The notes: generated by a model not told the origin, from the sequence alone. DNA of 64,000 nt from Streptomyces sp. NBC_01241 (GCF_041435435.1 NZ_CP108494.1:4436501-4500500); one strand, 5' to 3'. Positions 33,309 to 42,488 are shown, counted from the first letter of the stretch. Translations and numbers: made by a program.

Positions 33309-35263
33309 CGCTGCCCAGTCCGCATCTGGACGACCGCCACTTCCAGGGCCTGGTCGACGAGGCGAAACGGCTCGTCCAGCAGCGCTGCCCCGAGTGGACC
33401 GACCACAACGTGTCCGACCCCGGCGTGACCCTCATCGAGGCCTTCGCGACCATGGTCGACCAGCTCGTCTACCGGGTGAACCGGGTGCCGGAGAAGAGCT
33501 ACCTGACCTTCCTCGACCTGATCGGGGTCCGGCTGTACCCGCCCACGGCCGCCCGCACCGATGTGACGTTCCGGCTCTCCGCGCCGCAGCCCGAGCCGGT
33601 GCGGGTGCGGGCCGGTACGGAGGTGGCCACCGTCCGTACGGAGACCGAGGAAGCGGTCGTGTTCACCACCGCCCGTGAACTGTCGGTCGTACCGTGCGAG
33701 TTCGCCCACCTCGCCGTCTGGCCGACGTCCGGCGATGCCACCGACCGTACGGAGGAACTCACGCTCGGCCGGGCCGTCCCCTGCTTCGACACCACGCCCA
33801 CGCCCGGCGACGCCCTCTATCTGGGCCTGTCGGCCGCCGTTCCGTCGGGCGTCGTCGTACTGCGGATGGACTGCGCGGTCGAGGGCGTCGGCGTGGACCC
33901 GCTGCGACCGCCGCTGATCTGGGAGGCCTGGGACGGCAGTGCCTGGACGGTCTGCGAGGTCGAGAAGGACGACACCGGCGGCTTCAACCGGTCCGGGGAG
34001 CTGATCCTGCACCTGCCGGAGGGCCACACTCCGGCCGTCGTCGTGCGCCGGACCGGCGGCTGGCTGCGCTGCCGTCTGGTGGAGGCCGCCCCTGGCCGGC
34101 CCACCTACATGGCGTCCCCGGTGGTGCGCCGGATCACGGCGTTCACGATCGGCGCCACCGTCGGGGCCGTCCACGCCGAGACCGTCACCGACGAGGTGCT
34201 CGGCGCGGCCGAGGGCGTACCCGGTCAGACCTTCACCGTGAGCCGCCCACCGGTCGTCCCCGGCGAATTCGTCGTGGAGGTCGCGGATCCGGCGGGGGGT
34301 CCGCAGGGCACGGAATGGACCCGCGTCGACGACTTCGCGCACTCCGGCCCCGACGACCGGCACATCACGCTCGACCCGAACTCGGGGCGGGTCGAATTCG
34401 GTCCGGCGGTACGGGAGCGGGACGGCTCCGTCCGCCACTACGGCGCGGTCCCGCCGAAGGGCGCCACCGTACGCGTGCGTTCGTACCGCACGGGCGGTGG
34501 CCTGCGCGGCAACGTCGCCCGCTCCACCCTCCGGGTGCTGCGCAGCGCCATCCCGTACGTGGCCCGGGTGGAGAACCGGCGGCCCGCGCTCGGCGGCGTC
34601 GACGGCGAGACGGTGGACAGCGCGCGGGTGCGCGGGCCCATGACGCTGCGGACCCTGCACCGGGCCGTCGTACCGCACGACTACGAACTGCTGGCCCGCG
34701 AGGTCGCCCCCGACGCGTCCCGGGTCCAGTGCATCCCGGCCGGCGGGGACTCGGACGTCGAGGCGGGCGGGGTGCGGCTGCTCGTCGTGCCGGCCGGGCG
34801 CAGCGACGAGCAGGGCCGGATCCAGTTCGACGAACTCATCCCGCCGCAGCACACCCTCGCCCTGATCGCGGGCCATCTGGACGAACGGCGGCCCATCGGT
34901 GCCCGGCTGGTGGTCGAGCCGCCCTACTACCAGGGGGTCACCGTGGTCGCCTCGGTCCAGGCCCGCCGGGGCGTCGTGCTGGAACGGGTACGCGAGGAAG
35001 CGCTGGCGGCCCTGTACGGCTACTTCAACCCGCTGAGCGGCGGACCGGGCGGCGAGGGCTGGCCGTTCGGCCGGCCGATCCAGTCGGGCGAGGCGTTCGC
35101 CGTCCTGCAACAGGTGCCGGGCGTGGATCTGGTGGAGGACGTACGGCTCTTCCCCGCGGACCCCGTGACCGGGCAGCGCGGCGAACCGACCACGAAGATC
35201 GCGCTGGACCGGCACGCCCTGGTCTTCAGTTACGAGCACCAGCTCCGGGTACAGGAGGCCTGA
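33305..35263 (+). CDS. Putative baseplate assembly protein (gpJ/Pvc11-like)
   Basis: 652 residues. Starts MTLPSPHLDDRHFQGLVDEA with CPEWTDHNVSDPGVTLIEAF and QLVYRVNRVPEKSYLTFLDL, the opening found in large actinobacterial baseplate J-like proteins. The gpJ core appears near RAVVPHDYELLAREVAPDAS and the C-terminal GEAFAVLQQVPGVDLVEDVR. It forms the wedge ring around the hub. Confidence 0.88.
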   Translation: MTLPSPHLDDRHFQGLVDEAKRLVQQRCPEWTDHNVSDPGVTLIEAFATMVDQLVYRVNRVPEKSYLTFLDLIGVRLYPPTAARTDVTFRLSAPQPEPVRVRAGTEVATVRTETEEAVVFTTARELSVVPCEFAHLAVWPTSGDATDRTEELTLGRAVPCFDTTPTPGDALYLGLSAAVPSGVVVLRMDCAVEGVGVDPLRPPLIWEAWDGSAWTVCEVEKDDTGGFNRSGELILHLPEGHTPAVVVRRTGGWLRCRLVEAAPGRPTYMASPVVRRITAFTIGATVGAVHAETVTDEVLGAAEGVPGQTFTVSRPPVVPGEFVVEVADPAGGPQGTEWTRVDDFAHSGPDDRHITLDPNSGRVEFGPAVRERDGSVRHYGAVPPKGATVRVRSYRTGGGLRGNVARSTLRVLRSAIPYVARVENRRPALGGVDGETVDSARVRGPMTLRTLHRAVVPHDYELLAREVAPDASRVQCIPAGGDSDVEAGGVRLLVVPAGRSDEQGRIQFDELIPPQHTLALIAGHLDERRPIGARLVVEPPYYQGVTVVASVQARRGVVLERVREEALAALYGYFNPLSGGPGGEGWPFGRPIQSGEAFAVLQQVPGVDLVEDVRLFPADPVTGQRGEPTTKIALDRHALVFSYEHQLRVQEA

Positions 35264-35268
35264 CCGTC

Positions 35269-35802
35269 ATGCGTACAGCCGTGAACGGCCTGCCGACACC
35301 GCACCCGCTGATCGAACAGCTCCCGGCGGTCTATCTGGAGCAGGACTTCCTGCGACGGTTCCTCGCGGCGCTCGACGAGGTACTCGCCCCGGTCCTGCTC
35401 GCCATCGACAATCTGCCCGCCCACCTCGACCCCCGCAGCGCGCCCGAGGACTTCCTCGCCTGGCTCGCCCAGTGGGTGGCCGTCGACATCCGCCCGGACC
35501 ACCCGGCCGAGCAGCGGCGCGCGACGGTACGCGGCGCGGTGGAGCGGCACAGCAGGCGCGGTACCCGGCGTGGTCTCGCGGAGGCGGTGTTCCTGGAGAC
35601 CGGGATCGAGCCGGACGTCGTGGAGAGCGGCGGTACGGCGTGGTCGTCGACGCCGCACACCCAGTTCCCGGGCGGCCCGCGGCCGTGGGTGACGGTCCGG
35701 GTGCGGGCGGCCCAGCCGTACCAGGTCGACCGGGCGCGGCTGGAGGAGCTGATCCGTACGGAGATTCCGGCGCATGTGGGCTTCGACTTGGAGGTCTCGT
35801 GA
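35269..35802 (+). CDS. Phage tail protein I-like baseplate protein (Pvc12-like, short)
   Basis: 177 residues. PLIEQLPAVYLEQDFLRRFL and DNLPAHLDPRSAPEDFLAWL then QRRATVRGAVERHSRRGTRR match the tail-protein-I (gpI) family, which closes the baseplate. Much shorter than fibre-bearing Pvc12 proteins. GTG of the next gene overlaps its stop. Confidence 0.82.
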   Translation: MRTAVNGLPTPHPLIEQLPAVYLEQDFLRRFLAALDEVLAPVLLAIDNLPAHLDPRSAPEDFLAWLAQWVAVDIRPDHPAEQRRATVRGAVERHSRRGTRRGLAEAVFLETGIEPDVVESGGTAWSSTPHTQFPGGPRPWVTVRVRAAQPYQVDRARLEELIRTEIPAHVGFDLEVS

Positions 35803-36944
35803 TCTGCGAGGCGTGCGGACAGAGCAACGCGCCGGGGACGCAGTTCTGCACGTCGTGCCAGGCGTTCCTGGAGTGGGAGAAGACGGGGGACGGATCTCCT
35901 TCTGCCCCCTCTGTTACGCCGGTTACGCCGCCGGCGCCTGTTACGTCGAACGCGCCGGTTACGTCCGTCACCGCGCCCCAGCCACCACCAGCGCCCCAGC
36001 CACCACCAGGACCCCAACCACAACCGCAACCCCACCCCGTCCCCCAGCCCCCCGTCGCCCCGACCACCCCGACGGCACCGACCACCCCGGCCGCCCCGCG
36101 TCGTCCCGGAGACGAGCCGGACGAGTCGGTGCCCGGCCCCGAGGCGCTGCCCGACACACCTCCGGACCCCCCGCACACACCTCCGGGCCCGCCTCCCGCC
36201 ACCCCCGTCCGCTGCCCCTACTGCCGTACGGAGAACGACCCGGACCGCACCCTGTGCATCCGCTGCGCACTGCTCCTCGACCCGGGTGCGCCGCCCGGGA
36301 TCCGGCCTCCGTGGTGGCGCCGGATCCTCCGCGGACGACCGCGCCAGGCGCCCACCGCCGGTACCCGGCCGCGGCGCAGGCTGTGGCGCCGCCCCCGACT
36401 GACACTTCCGATCCTGCTGATCGTGGTGGCGTGCGGCGTCTGGTTCGCTCTTCCGCATCTGTCCGGCTGGTTCGGCTTCGCCAAGGACGAGACCGGAACG
36501 CCGGAGGCGGTGCCGCCCACCCGGTTCCGGGCCTCCAGTACGGCGCCGGGCCACTCGGCGGGTGCGGCGTTCGACGGTTTCACCAACCGTTACTGGGCGC
36601 CGTCGGCCGCGGGCCCCGAAACGGGGGTGGGTCAGTACCTGGAGTGCGACTTCGAGCAGCCGGTACGGGTGCTGAAGCTGGTGGTCTTCTCCGGTACGTC
36701 GACCAAGATGGACGAGTTCCTCACCCAGGCACGCCCGGCCAGGATCACCGTCCAGCTCACCTCCGCCGACGGAACCCGGGTCACCAGGAAGCTGCGGGTC
36801 AAGGACCAGCCCGGCCAGCAGACCTTCGACCTGCGCGGTTCGGAGGTCGTCCGGGCCAGGCTCACCACCGACACCACCTACGGAGCGGGCAAGGACCGCC
36901 GACTCGCCGTCGCCGAGGTCGAGTTCTTCGGCCGAAGGCCGTGA
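35799..36944 (+). CDS. CIS-associated membrane protein with zinc ribbons and discoidin-like domain (CisA-like)
   Basis: 381 residues. Zinc ribbon 1 has Cys 3/6/17/20 (MICEACGQSNAPG, then FCTSC). A long Pro-rich disordered region follows, then zinc ribbon 2 near residues 137-155 (RCPYCRTEND ... LCIRCALLL), a basic stretch, one transmembrane helix about 201-222 (LTLPILLIVVACGVWFALPH) and an extracytoplasmic F5/8-type C (discoidin) beta domain with RASSTAPGHSAGAAFDGFTN and YLECDFEQPVRVLKLVVFSG. Last gene of the structural operon (4-base overlap). It matches published descriptions, as I recall them, of CisA, which tethers cytosolic Streptomyces CIS to the membrane. Confidence 0.75.
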   Translation: MICEACGQSNAPGTQFCTSCQAFLEWEKTGDGSPSAPSVTPVTPPAPVTSNAPVTSVTAPQPPPAPQPPPGPQPQPQPHPVPQPPVAPTTPTAPTTPAAPRRPGDEPDESVPGPEALPDTPPDPPHTPPGPPPATPVRCPYCRTENDPDRTLCIRCALLLDPGAPPGIRPPWWRRILRGRPRQAPTAGTRPRRRLWRRPRLTLPILLIVVACGVWFALPHLSGWFGFAKDETGTPEAVPPTRFRASSTAPGHSAGAAFDGFTNRYWAPSAAGPETGVGQYLECDFEQPVRVLKLVVFSGTSTKMDEFLTQARPARITVQLTSADGTRVTRKLRVKDQPGQQTFDLRGSEVVRARLTTDTTYGAGKDRRLAVAEVEFFGRRP

Positions 36945-36969
36945 AGTGCTCTTCGCGTCCTCCTAGAAT
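36941..36969 (+). promoter_or_regulatory. Putative promoter of the methyltransferase gene
   Basis: GTGAAG (36941) and TAGAAT (36964) are separated by 17 bases, a plausible -35/-10 pair, 77 bases before the ATG. The -35 match is modest. Confidence 0.4.
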
Positions 36970-37045
36970 GCGTACGCCCCTGCCCCTCCTCGCGGGTACG
37001 GCCGTACGGCCCGCTCGGCGGTGTTCCCCGTGATCGGAGTCCTTC

Positions 37046-37840
37046 ATGACCGCAGGTTCGGATACGCCCGTGTCCCGGATCGACACCAGCAGGCCGCACC
37101 CGGCACGGGTGTACGACTACCTCCTGGGTGGCAAGGACAACTACCTCGTCGACCAGGAGGTCGGCGAGAAGCTCCCCGAAGTGGCCCGGCGGGCCTGCCG
37201 GTTGAACCGGGCGTTCATGCACCGCGCATCGGCCTGGGTGGCCGGGACGGGCGTCGACCAGTTCCTCGACATAGGCACCGGCATCCCCACCGAGCCGAAC
37301 CTGCATCAGGTCGTCCAGGCGGTCGACCCGGCGGCCAGGGTCGTGTACACCGACAACGACCCGATCGTCCTGCGGCACGCCGAGGCCCTGCTGACCAGTA
37401 CACCGGAGGGCGTCACCTCGTACATCGAGGCGGACGTCCGCGACCCGGAGACGATCCTCGGACACGCCCGCGAAATCATGGACTTCAGCAGGCCCGTCGC
37501 GCTGTCCCTCATCGCGCTGATGCACTTCATGGCGGATGAGGATGACCCGTACGGCATCACCCGGCACCTGGTCGGCGCCCTGCCGTCCGGCAGCTACCTG
37601 ATGCTCTCGCACGGCACCGCGGACTTCCTCCCGGCCGAGCTGTCGGACCGGATCAGCGGTACGTACCGGCAGGGCGGCATGACGCTGCTCCCCCGTAACC
37701 GCGCCCAGGTCGAGAGGTTCTTCGAGGGGCTCGAATTCGTGGCCCCCGGACTGGTGTCGGGCCCCGAGTGGTACAAGGACACGGAGGCTCCGGAGTACGA
37801 GCCCAGTGGCGTGTACGTCGGGGTGGCGCGGGTCCGCTGA
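37046..37840 (+). CDS. SAM-dependent methyltransferase of the PF04672 (DUF574) family
   Basis: 264 residues. IDTSRPHPARVYDYLLGGKD then NYLVDQEVGEKL is the unmistakable start of this actinobacterial family; SAM motif I is QFLDIGTGIPTEPNLHQV and the acidic loop VVYTDNDPIVLRHAEALL. Members are abundant in streptomycetes; substrates are unknown. Monocistronic, convergent with the decarboxylase gene. Confidence 0.9.
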   Translation: MTAGSDTPVSRIDTSRPHPARVYDYLLGGKDNYLVDQEVGEKLPEVARRACRLNRAFMHRASAWVAGTGVDQFLDIGTGIPTEPNLHQVVQAVDPAARVVYTDNDPIVLRHAEALLTSTPEGVTSYIEADVRDPETILGHAREIMDFSRPVALSLIALMHFMADEDDPYGITRHLVGALPSGSYLMLSHGTADFLPAELSDRISGTYRQGGMTLLPRNRAQVERFFEGLEFVAPGLVSGPEWYKDTEAPEYEPSGVYVGVARVR

Positions 37841-37866
37841 CCCGGGCGGCGCCACGGGACCCGCGG

Positions 37867-37920
37867 CCCCGCGCCGGGACCAGACCCCGCGCCGGGACCA
37901 GACCCCGCGCCGGGACCAGG
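37867..37920. repeat. 18-bp tandem repeat, three units
   Basis: CCCCGCGCCGGGACCAGA at 37867 and 37885 and, with one change, at 37903. It lies between the convergent methyltransferase and decarboxylase genes; each unit contains a short GCGC stem and may help terminate both. Confidence 0.85.
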
Positions 37921-37942
37921 GCCCGCGCTCCGGCTCCCGGCG

Positions 37943-39286
37943 TCAGTCCGTGCCCAGGCCCACCAGCGCGTCCGCGTGGGCGAGACCGCTCTCCTCGACT
38001 ACCTCGCGCATACTCTGCGCCTCCCGCACGAGCGCGAACCGCACCCGTCCGTCGGTCCCGGTCCGATAGCCGTAAACAGCGGGCCTGGGAAGCGAGTTGT
38101 ACGAGAAGTGCGACGAGAAGTAGTAAGCCCCGGTGTCGTACAGCGCCACCACGTCGCCGGGCTCGATGACGGGAAGCTCGCGCGCGGCCGCGGTGAGGTC
38201 CCCGGCGAAGCAGCAGGGACCCGCGATGTCGACGATCTCGGCCGGGCCCTGCTTGGGGCGGCCCGCGGCGTCGAAGACCCCGACGCGCAGCGGCCAGGAT
38301 TCGGGCATGAACACGGTACGGGCGGCGACCTGGGCCCCTGCGTGCGTGACCGCGATCCGCCGTCCCCCGGCGGACTTGGTGTATTCGACGACCGTTGCGA
38401 TCGTTCCGCTCTTGGCGAGCAGGGAGCGTCCGAACTCCGTGACCAGGGTGTAGCGGCCGTCGAACAGTCCGGGTACGGCGCCGCGGAGTTCGGCCACGTA
38501 GTCCGCGTACGTCGGCCGGTCGTCCTCGCCGGCGAAGTTCACGGACAGGCCGCCGCCGATGTCGAGCCCGGTGATCCGGGCGTGGCCCAGCTGGGCGTTG
38601 ATGCGTTCGGCCAGTTCGTAGGCGGCGCGGATGCCCTGGGCGATGAGTGGCAGCGGGCAGCCCTGGGAACCGACGTGCGCGTGCAGCCGGTTGAGCCAGG
38701 GCCGGCGTGCGAAGGCGTCGATCACCGCGTCCACGGCCCCCGGATCGCGCAACGCCACACCGAACTTCGAGGTCGCCGTCGCGGTGCTCATCGCACCGAT
38801 GGCACCCGCGCCCACCTGAGGGTTGACCCGCAGCCCGATCGGTCCGGCGGGTTCCCGGCCGGCCAGCAGGCGATCCACCCGGGCCAGCTCCTGGAAGTTG
38901 TCCAGGTTGAACGCGATGCCATGGGCGAGGGCCGTCTCCAGCTCCTCGACCGTCTTCGCGGGGCTGTCGAAGACCAGCCGGTCGTACGGGAATCCGGCCG
39001 CCAGGGCCTGTTCCAGCTCACCGGGCGAGGCCACTTCGCAGCCCATCCCCGCATCCGCGAGCAGCCGGAGCACCGGCACCAGGCCGCACGCCTTGGCCGC
39101 GAACGTGTGGTGCACGGTTGCCGGACCGTCGAACGCCTCGTTCAGCGCGTCCACCGAGGCCAGCACGGCGTCGACGTCGAGAAGGCCGACGAGGGGGGCG
39201 CCGGGGCCGAGCAGCCCGTCCTCGACGGCACGTGCCAGCGCCGCCGCACGGGCGCTGCCGCGCTGATGGGCCGAACCGGAAGTCAC
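37943..39286 (-). CDS. Type III PLP-dependent decarboxylase (ornithine/DAP/arginine decarboxylase family)
   Basis: 447 residues from GTG 39286 (CGGAG upstream). FAAKACGLVPVLRLLADAGM carries the PLP Lys; CEVASPGELEQAL, HAHVGSQ, DIGGGLSVNFAG and TEFGRSLLAKSG are the TIM-barrel PLP-binding motifs; GPCCFAGD supplies the C-terminal catalytic Cys and ALYDTGAYYFS the dimer-interface Tyr. Substrate not assignable by eye: diaminopimelate- and ornithine-type enzymes share these motifs. The upstream tandem repeats and the PucR-type regulator on the same strand suggest regulated expression. Confidence 0.85.
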   Translation of the reverse strand: MTSGSAHQRGSARAAALARAVEDGLLGPGAPLVGLLDVDAVLASVDALNEAFDGPATVHHTFAAKACGLVPVLRLLADAGMGCEVASPGELEQALAAGFPYDRLVFDSPAKTVEELETALAHGIAFNLDNFQELARVDRLLAGREPAGPIGLRVNPQVGAGAIGAMSTATATSKFGVALRDPGAVDAVIDAFARRPWLNRLHAHVGSQGCPLPLIAQGIRAAYELAERINAQLGHARITGLDIGGGLSVNFAGEDDRPTYADYVAELRGAVPGLFDGRYTLVTEFGRSLLAKSGTIATVVEYTKSAGGRRIAVTHAGAQVAARTVFMPESWPLRVGVFDAAGRPKQGPAEIVDIAGPCCFAGDLTAAARELPVIEPGDVVALYDTGAYYFSSHFSYNSLPRPAVYGYRTGTDGRVRFALVREAQSMREVVEESGLAHADALVGLGTD

Positions 39287-39326
39287 ATGAACCACACTCC
39301 GTAGGTCGGTGGTGCACTGCGTCCGC

Positions 39327-39462
39327 CGAGCGGCAGGCCGTCCCGCACGGCTTCTGTGCGCGAGCGGCAGGCCGTCCCGCACGGCTTCGGTGCGCGAGCG
39401 GCAGGCCGTCCCGCACAGCGTCGGCGCGGGAGCGGCAGACCGTCCTGCACAGCTTCGGTGCG
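39327..39462. repeat. 34-bp tandem repeat, four units, upstream of the decarboxylase gene
   Basis: Units at 39327, 39361, 39395 and 39429, each opening C/GGAGCGGCAGGCC and containing GCCGTCCCGCACGGC, a short inverted repeat. Identity falls from unit 2 outwards (units 3 and 4 carry 4-6 changes). There are no spacers, so this is not a CRISPR. Lies 40-176 bases upstream of the start, where it could bind a regulator or be transcribed in the leader. Confidence 0.88.
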
Positions 39463-39563
39463 CGAGGCCCGGTATGTCTTCGTCCTGGGCGACCACGCGG
39501 AACCGGTTCGGCTGTGCCGTCCGACAGCGGAACGATCACCATGATCGCCCGGCGGGCCCGTCC

Positions 39564-41258
39564 TCAGCCCGTCCGCCGGGCGAGCCGCAGACCGATGTCC
39601 GCCAGCAGCCGCACGGTGGGGTCGGCCAGATCCACGCCGAACAGGTCCCGGGCCCGGCGCAGCCGGTACCGCAAGGTGTTGGGGTGCACGTTGAGGCGTT
39701 GCGCGGCCCTGCTCGTGTCCCCGAACGCGTCGAGGTGGGCGGCGACCGAATCGCCGTACTGCGAGCCGTGCACCCGATCGTGCTCCACCATCGCGTGCAC
39801 CGGCCCCGCCAGCGACTCCCACAACGGCTCCACCCCGTCGAGCAACCGCAGCAGCGCCGCGTCGGCGCCCACCTCCGCGTACCCGGCCACCGCCGACACC
39901 ACCTCGACGGCCGGCAGCGTTGCGGCCCGCTCCCGCAGCACCCGCACCACCAGTTCCGCGGCCTCGCGCGACGCGGGCAGCCCCGACAGGTCCGCCACCA
40001 CCGGCCCGACGCCCGCGAACACCGCGCTGCGCGGCACCGAGCGGACCGTCGCCAGCAGGGCCCGCGCCGGATCGGCCTCCCCGTCCCCGGCGGGCACCAG
40101 GACGTACAGCCGCCGCCCGGACCGCGCGGTCACGCATCCGGGCCGGTACGCGGCGGCCCGCAGCGCCAGTACGTCCAGCACCCGCTGCCCGGCGGCGAAG
40201 GCCGCACCGGAATCCTCGCTGTCGTGCGCCTCGGCGACCAGCACCGCGTACGGGCGGCCCGGTGCGACGCCGACGTCGTGCGCGGCCCGGACGCTCCCCT
40301 TCAGGAGCGCGTGCACCGCCTCCTCGCGGGCTCCGGCCGCGGCCCGGCCCCACGTCCGGTGGTGGAAGAGGTGGGGCACGGCGGCCCGGGCCGCCGTGCG
40401 CAGCGCCGCCACCGCGTCCTCGGCGAGCGGCCGGCCGTCGGCGGCGGCCCAGAGGGACCCGAGCACCTCGGATCCGTGGCGCACCGCGATGGCCAGCCGC
40501 TCGGCGGACCGCTCGTCGGCGGGGCGCCGCACCACGTCGTCGGTGCCCCAGAGCGCCTGGAAGAAGCCGCTCTCGCGGAGTTCGACGACCCGCCAGCGAG
40601 GGACCTCCTGACCCAGGATCGTCAGCCGCCGCATCGGATCGGGCTCGTGGTCCATGCGCGAGTACGCCAGCACCCGCGACTGCGGATCCTCGATCGTGAT
40701 CGCACCGCCGACCAGGTCCGCCACGGTATTGGCCAGCCCCGAAAGGTCGCCGAGCCGCAGCCCGTACGTCCCGGCTGCCCCGTACGTCCCGGCGGAGTCC
40801 ACCCCGGCGGTTCCGTTCATCCCGGCGCACATGGCGGGGGCGCTGTGCACCAGAGCCGTCCGCAACTGACCGAGCACCTCCGCCCACCGCTGCTCCGGCC
40901 GCCGGGTCAGCAACGCCGTACGGCCCCGGCCGGCCGCCTCCACCAGCGCCGTCCGCGGCCCGCGACCGCCCCGTCGCAGCACCACGGCCGCGGCCCCGGC
41001 CCGCTCCGCGTCGCGCAGCACGTCGATCGCATCGGGCGAGGCGACCTCCACCCCGACGGCGAGGAGGACGGCCCCGGGCGCCGCCCAGGCATCGTCGTCG
41101 TCCCGTTCCTCGCCGGGATCGTGCAGCACCACGTCGGTCACCGGCACACCGGTGCCACGCGGGGCGACGACGACATTGAGCATCCCGGGCGCGATCAGCC
41201 CGAGAAGCTGCTCCAGCGAGGGCCACGCGTCGGGCCGGTCCGGTTCGTGCGCAGGCAT
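39564..41258 (-). CDS. PucR-family transcriptional regulator
   Basis: 564 residues. N-terminal PucR sensory domain (GVPVTDVVLHDPGE), central GGDEF-like degenerate region, and C-terminal PucR HTH with AHLDAFGDTSRAAQRLNVHP then NTLRYRLRRARDLFGVDLAD. The helix sets match the family that regulates purine or amine/amino-acid catabolism. Same strand as, and upstream of, the decarboxylase gene; separated by the tandem repeats, so it may regulate it (inference). Confidence 0.88.
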   Translation of the reverse strand: MPAHEPDRPDAWPSLEQLLGLIAPGMLNVVVAPRGTGVPVTDVVLHDPGEERDDDDAWAAPGAVLLAVGVEVASPDAIDVLRDAERAGAAAVVLRRGGRGPRTALVEAAGRGRTALLTRRPEQRWAEVLGQLRTALVHSAPAMCAGMNGTAGVDSAGTYGAAGTYGLRLGDLSGLANTVADLVGGAITIEDPQSRVLAYSRMDHEPDPMRRLTILGQEVPRWRVVELRESGFFQALWGTDDVVRRPADERSAERLAIAVRHGSEVLGSLWAAADGRPLAEDAVAALRTAARAAVPHLFHHRTWGRAAAGAREEAVHALLKGSVRAAHDVGVAPGRPYAVLVAEAHDSEDSGAAFAAGQRVLDVLALRAAAYRPGCVTARSGRRLYVLVPAGDGEADPARALLATVRSVPRSAVFAGVGPVVADLSGLPASREAAELVVRVLRERAATLPAVEVVSAVAGYAEVGADAALLRLLDGVEPLWESLAGPVHAMVEHDRVHGSQYGDSVAAHLDAFGDTSRAAQRLNVHPNTLRYRLRRARDLFGVDLADPTVRLLADIGLRLARRTG

Positions 41259-41663
41259 CCACCCATCATGGGCGGCGGTCCCCGACGGGAGCCACTACGG
41301 GGCGCGGAGCCCGTCGAACGCGGTATTCAGGTGGCGGGGGCCTCGCAGCAGCCGCGAGCAGTGGCGGACCAATGGGGTCATCGATCACCGGCCCGGAGCG
41401 CGCGGGGCGCCGACGACTGAAGGCGCCCACCAGCCCGCGCGCAGGAGGGCGGAACATTTATCAGAAAAGGATGAAAAACCCCTTGACCTGGCTCAAATAG
41501 TGAGGAGAATCATCAATACACCAGAAAACCAGAGCGAGCCGCACCATCGGTGAAGACGTTCACGGATACGCGTGACTAACTCGTGGCTCTGGCCAGGCCC
41601 CCGGCAGATCCTCTCGATCCCGGAGTTTTCAGCGACGGCTGAAATTCACGGAACCCCGAAGGA
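41259..41663. other. Gene-free, partly AT-rich spacer
   Basis: About 400 bases without a credible gene. Positions 41456-41530 are AT-rich and contain TTGACC with a downstream TAGTGA-like box, a possible promoter of unknown target on the plus strand. Confidence 0.35.
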
Positions 41664-42256
41664 CTACCGGGGACTGCATGTGTGTGGACCGTTTTCGTGG
41701 GAGGGCGAACCCGCCGCGGCACGGTCAGGCGGCCGGGGCGGGCGGGGGCTGCCGTGGAAGACCTGGCTGGTATGCCAGGAGCGGTGCGCCGCGGCGACGG
41801 GGCGGGCCCCGGGTTGAGGGCCGGTGAGCGCACGGCCCGCGAGCGCTAGGTGTTCTGTCCACAGAGGTTGAGCGGTACCCGCGCCATCCGGCCGAGCAAC
41901 GACGGCTCCCGTCGCAGGGCTGCCCGCAGTCCCGGCGCCAGTCGTCCGGCGGCCCCCGCCGCCCGCAGTTCCCGTACCCGGCTGCCGGGGCTGCCGGCTC
42001 CGCGGTCGGTGCGTACCTCCCACACCCCGTCGCTCACCAGATGATGAAACGGGTACGCGGGCGTCGTCCTGTTGGGCGGACCGTACTCGGCCAGCAGCCG
42101 CTGCAGATCCTCCTCCACCGCGCTGTAGCGAAGTTCGCCGTCGGCATCCCGCTGGAACCGGCCCAGGGCGTACAGGAACAGCAGCGGCTTGTGCGGAGCA
42201 CACGCCCCGCTCCTGGTCTACTGCCTCAGCTTCGCGGTGCGCTCCAGCCAGTCCAT
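41664..42256 (-). pseudogene. Broken ScoMcrA-like modified-DNA restriction endonuclease gene
   Basis: From ATG 42256 the frame reads MDWLERTAKLRQ, then a TAG where a Trp codon is expected, then APHKPLLFLYALGRFQRDAD and EDLQRLLAEYGPPNRTTPAY, matching the N-terminal DNA-binding part of ScoMcrA-type enzymes (SRA/HNH restriction of phosphorothioated or methylated DNA). After LLGRMARV homology stops (frame ends at 41846). In another frame a C-terminal-like end WHTSQVFHGSPRPPR follows at about 41730-41790. The central SRA and HNH regions are gone. So: nonsense codon plus internal deletion. Confidence 0.65.
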
Positions 42257-42315
42257 GACCGGCGATCGTAGTGCGGTCGTACGGCCTGTCCGGAGTGCCT
42301 GTCCGGAGTGGGAAC

Positions 42316-42357
42316 AACGTCGAAGGCCCCCACTGCGGGGGCCTTCGACGTATTGCC
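42316..42357. repeat. Left terminator-like repeat, putative attL
   Basis: A 15-bp perfect hairpin (ACGTCGAAGGCCCCC / GGGGGCCTTCGACGT) followed by ATTGCC. The flanks AACGTCGAAGG and CCTTCGACGTATTGCC recur at 46983-47031 beside tRNA-Ser(GGA). Reads like a duplicated tRNA terminator created by integration. Confidence 0.5.
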
Positions 42358-42454
42358 AAGACGCTTCCCAACTGTTCGTCTGGGGGTTCGGGGAGGGACA
42401 GGGGCGTTCTGACCTGGGGCGGAGTGGACTGTTCAGCGGCGTCCGGACGCGGCT

Positions 42455-42488
42455 GAATGTAGGCGAATGAGACCAGAACTGAGACCAC
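42455..42488. repeat. Left copy of the GAATGT...TGAGACCA repeat
   Basis: GAATGT then two TGAGACCA words 12 bases apart (42468 and 42480), ending CAC. The same layout is at 46945-46981 at the other end. Suits integrase arm-type sites (inference). Confidence 0.5.

Noticed and set aside
39327..39462. Possible CRISPR array
   Set aside because: The 34-bp units abut with no unique spacers and no cas genes are present; it is a tandem repeat. No CRISPR array was seen anywhere in the window.
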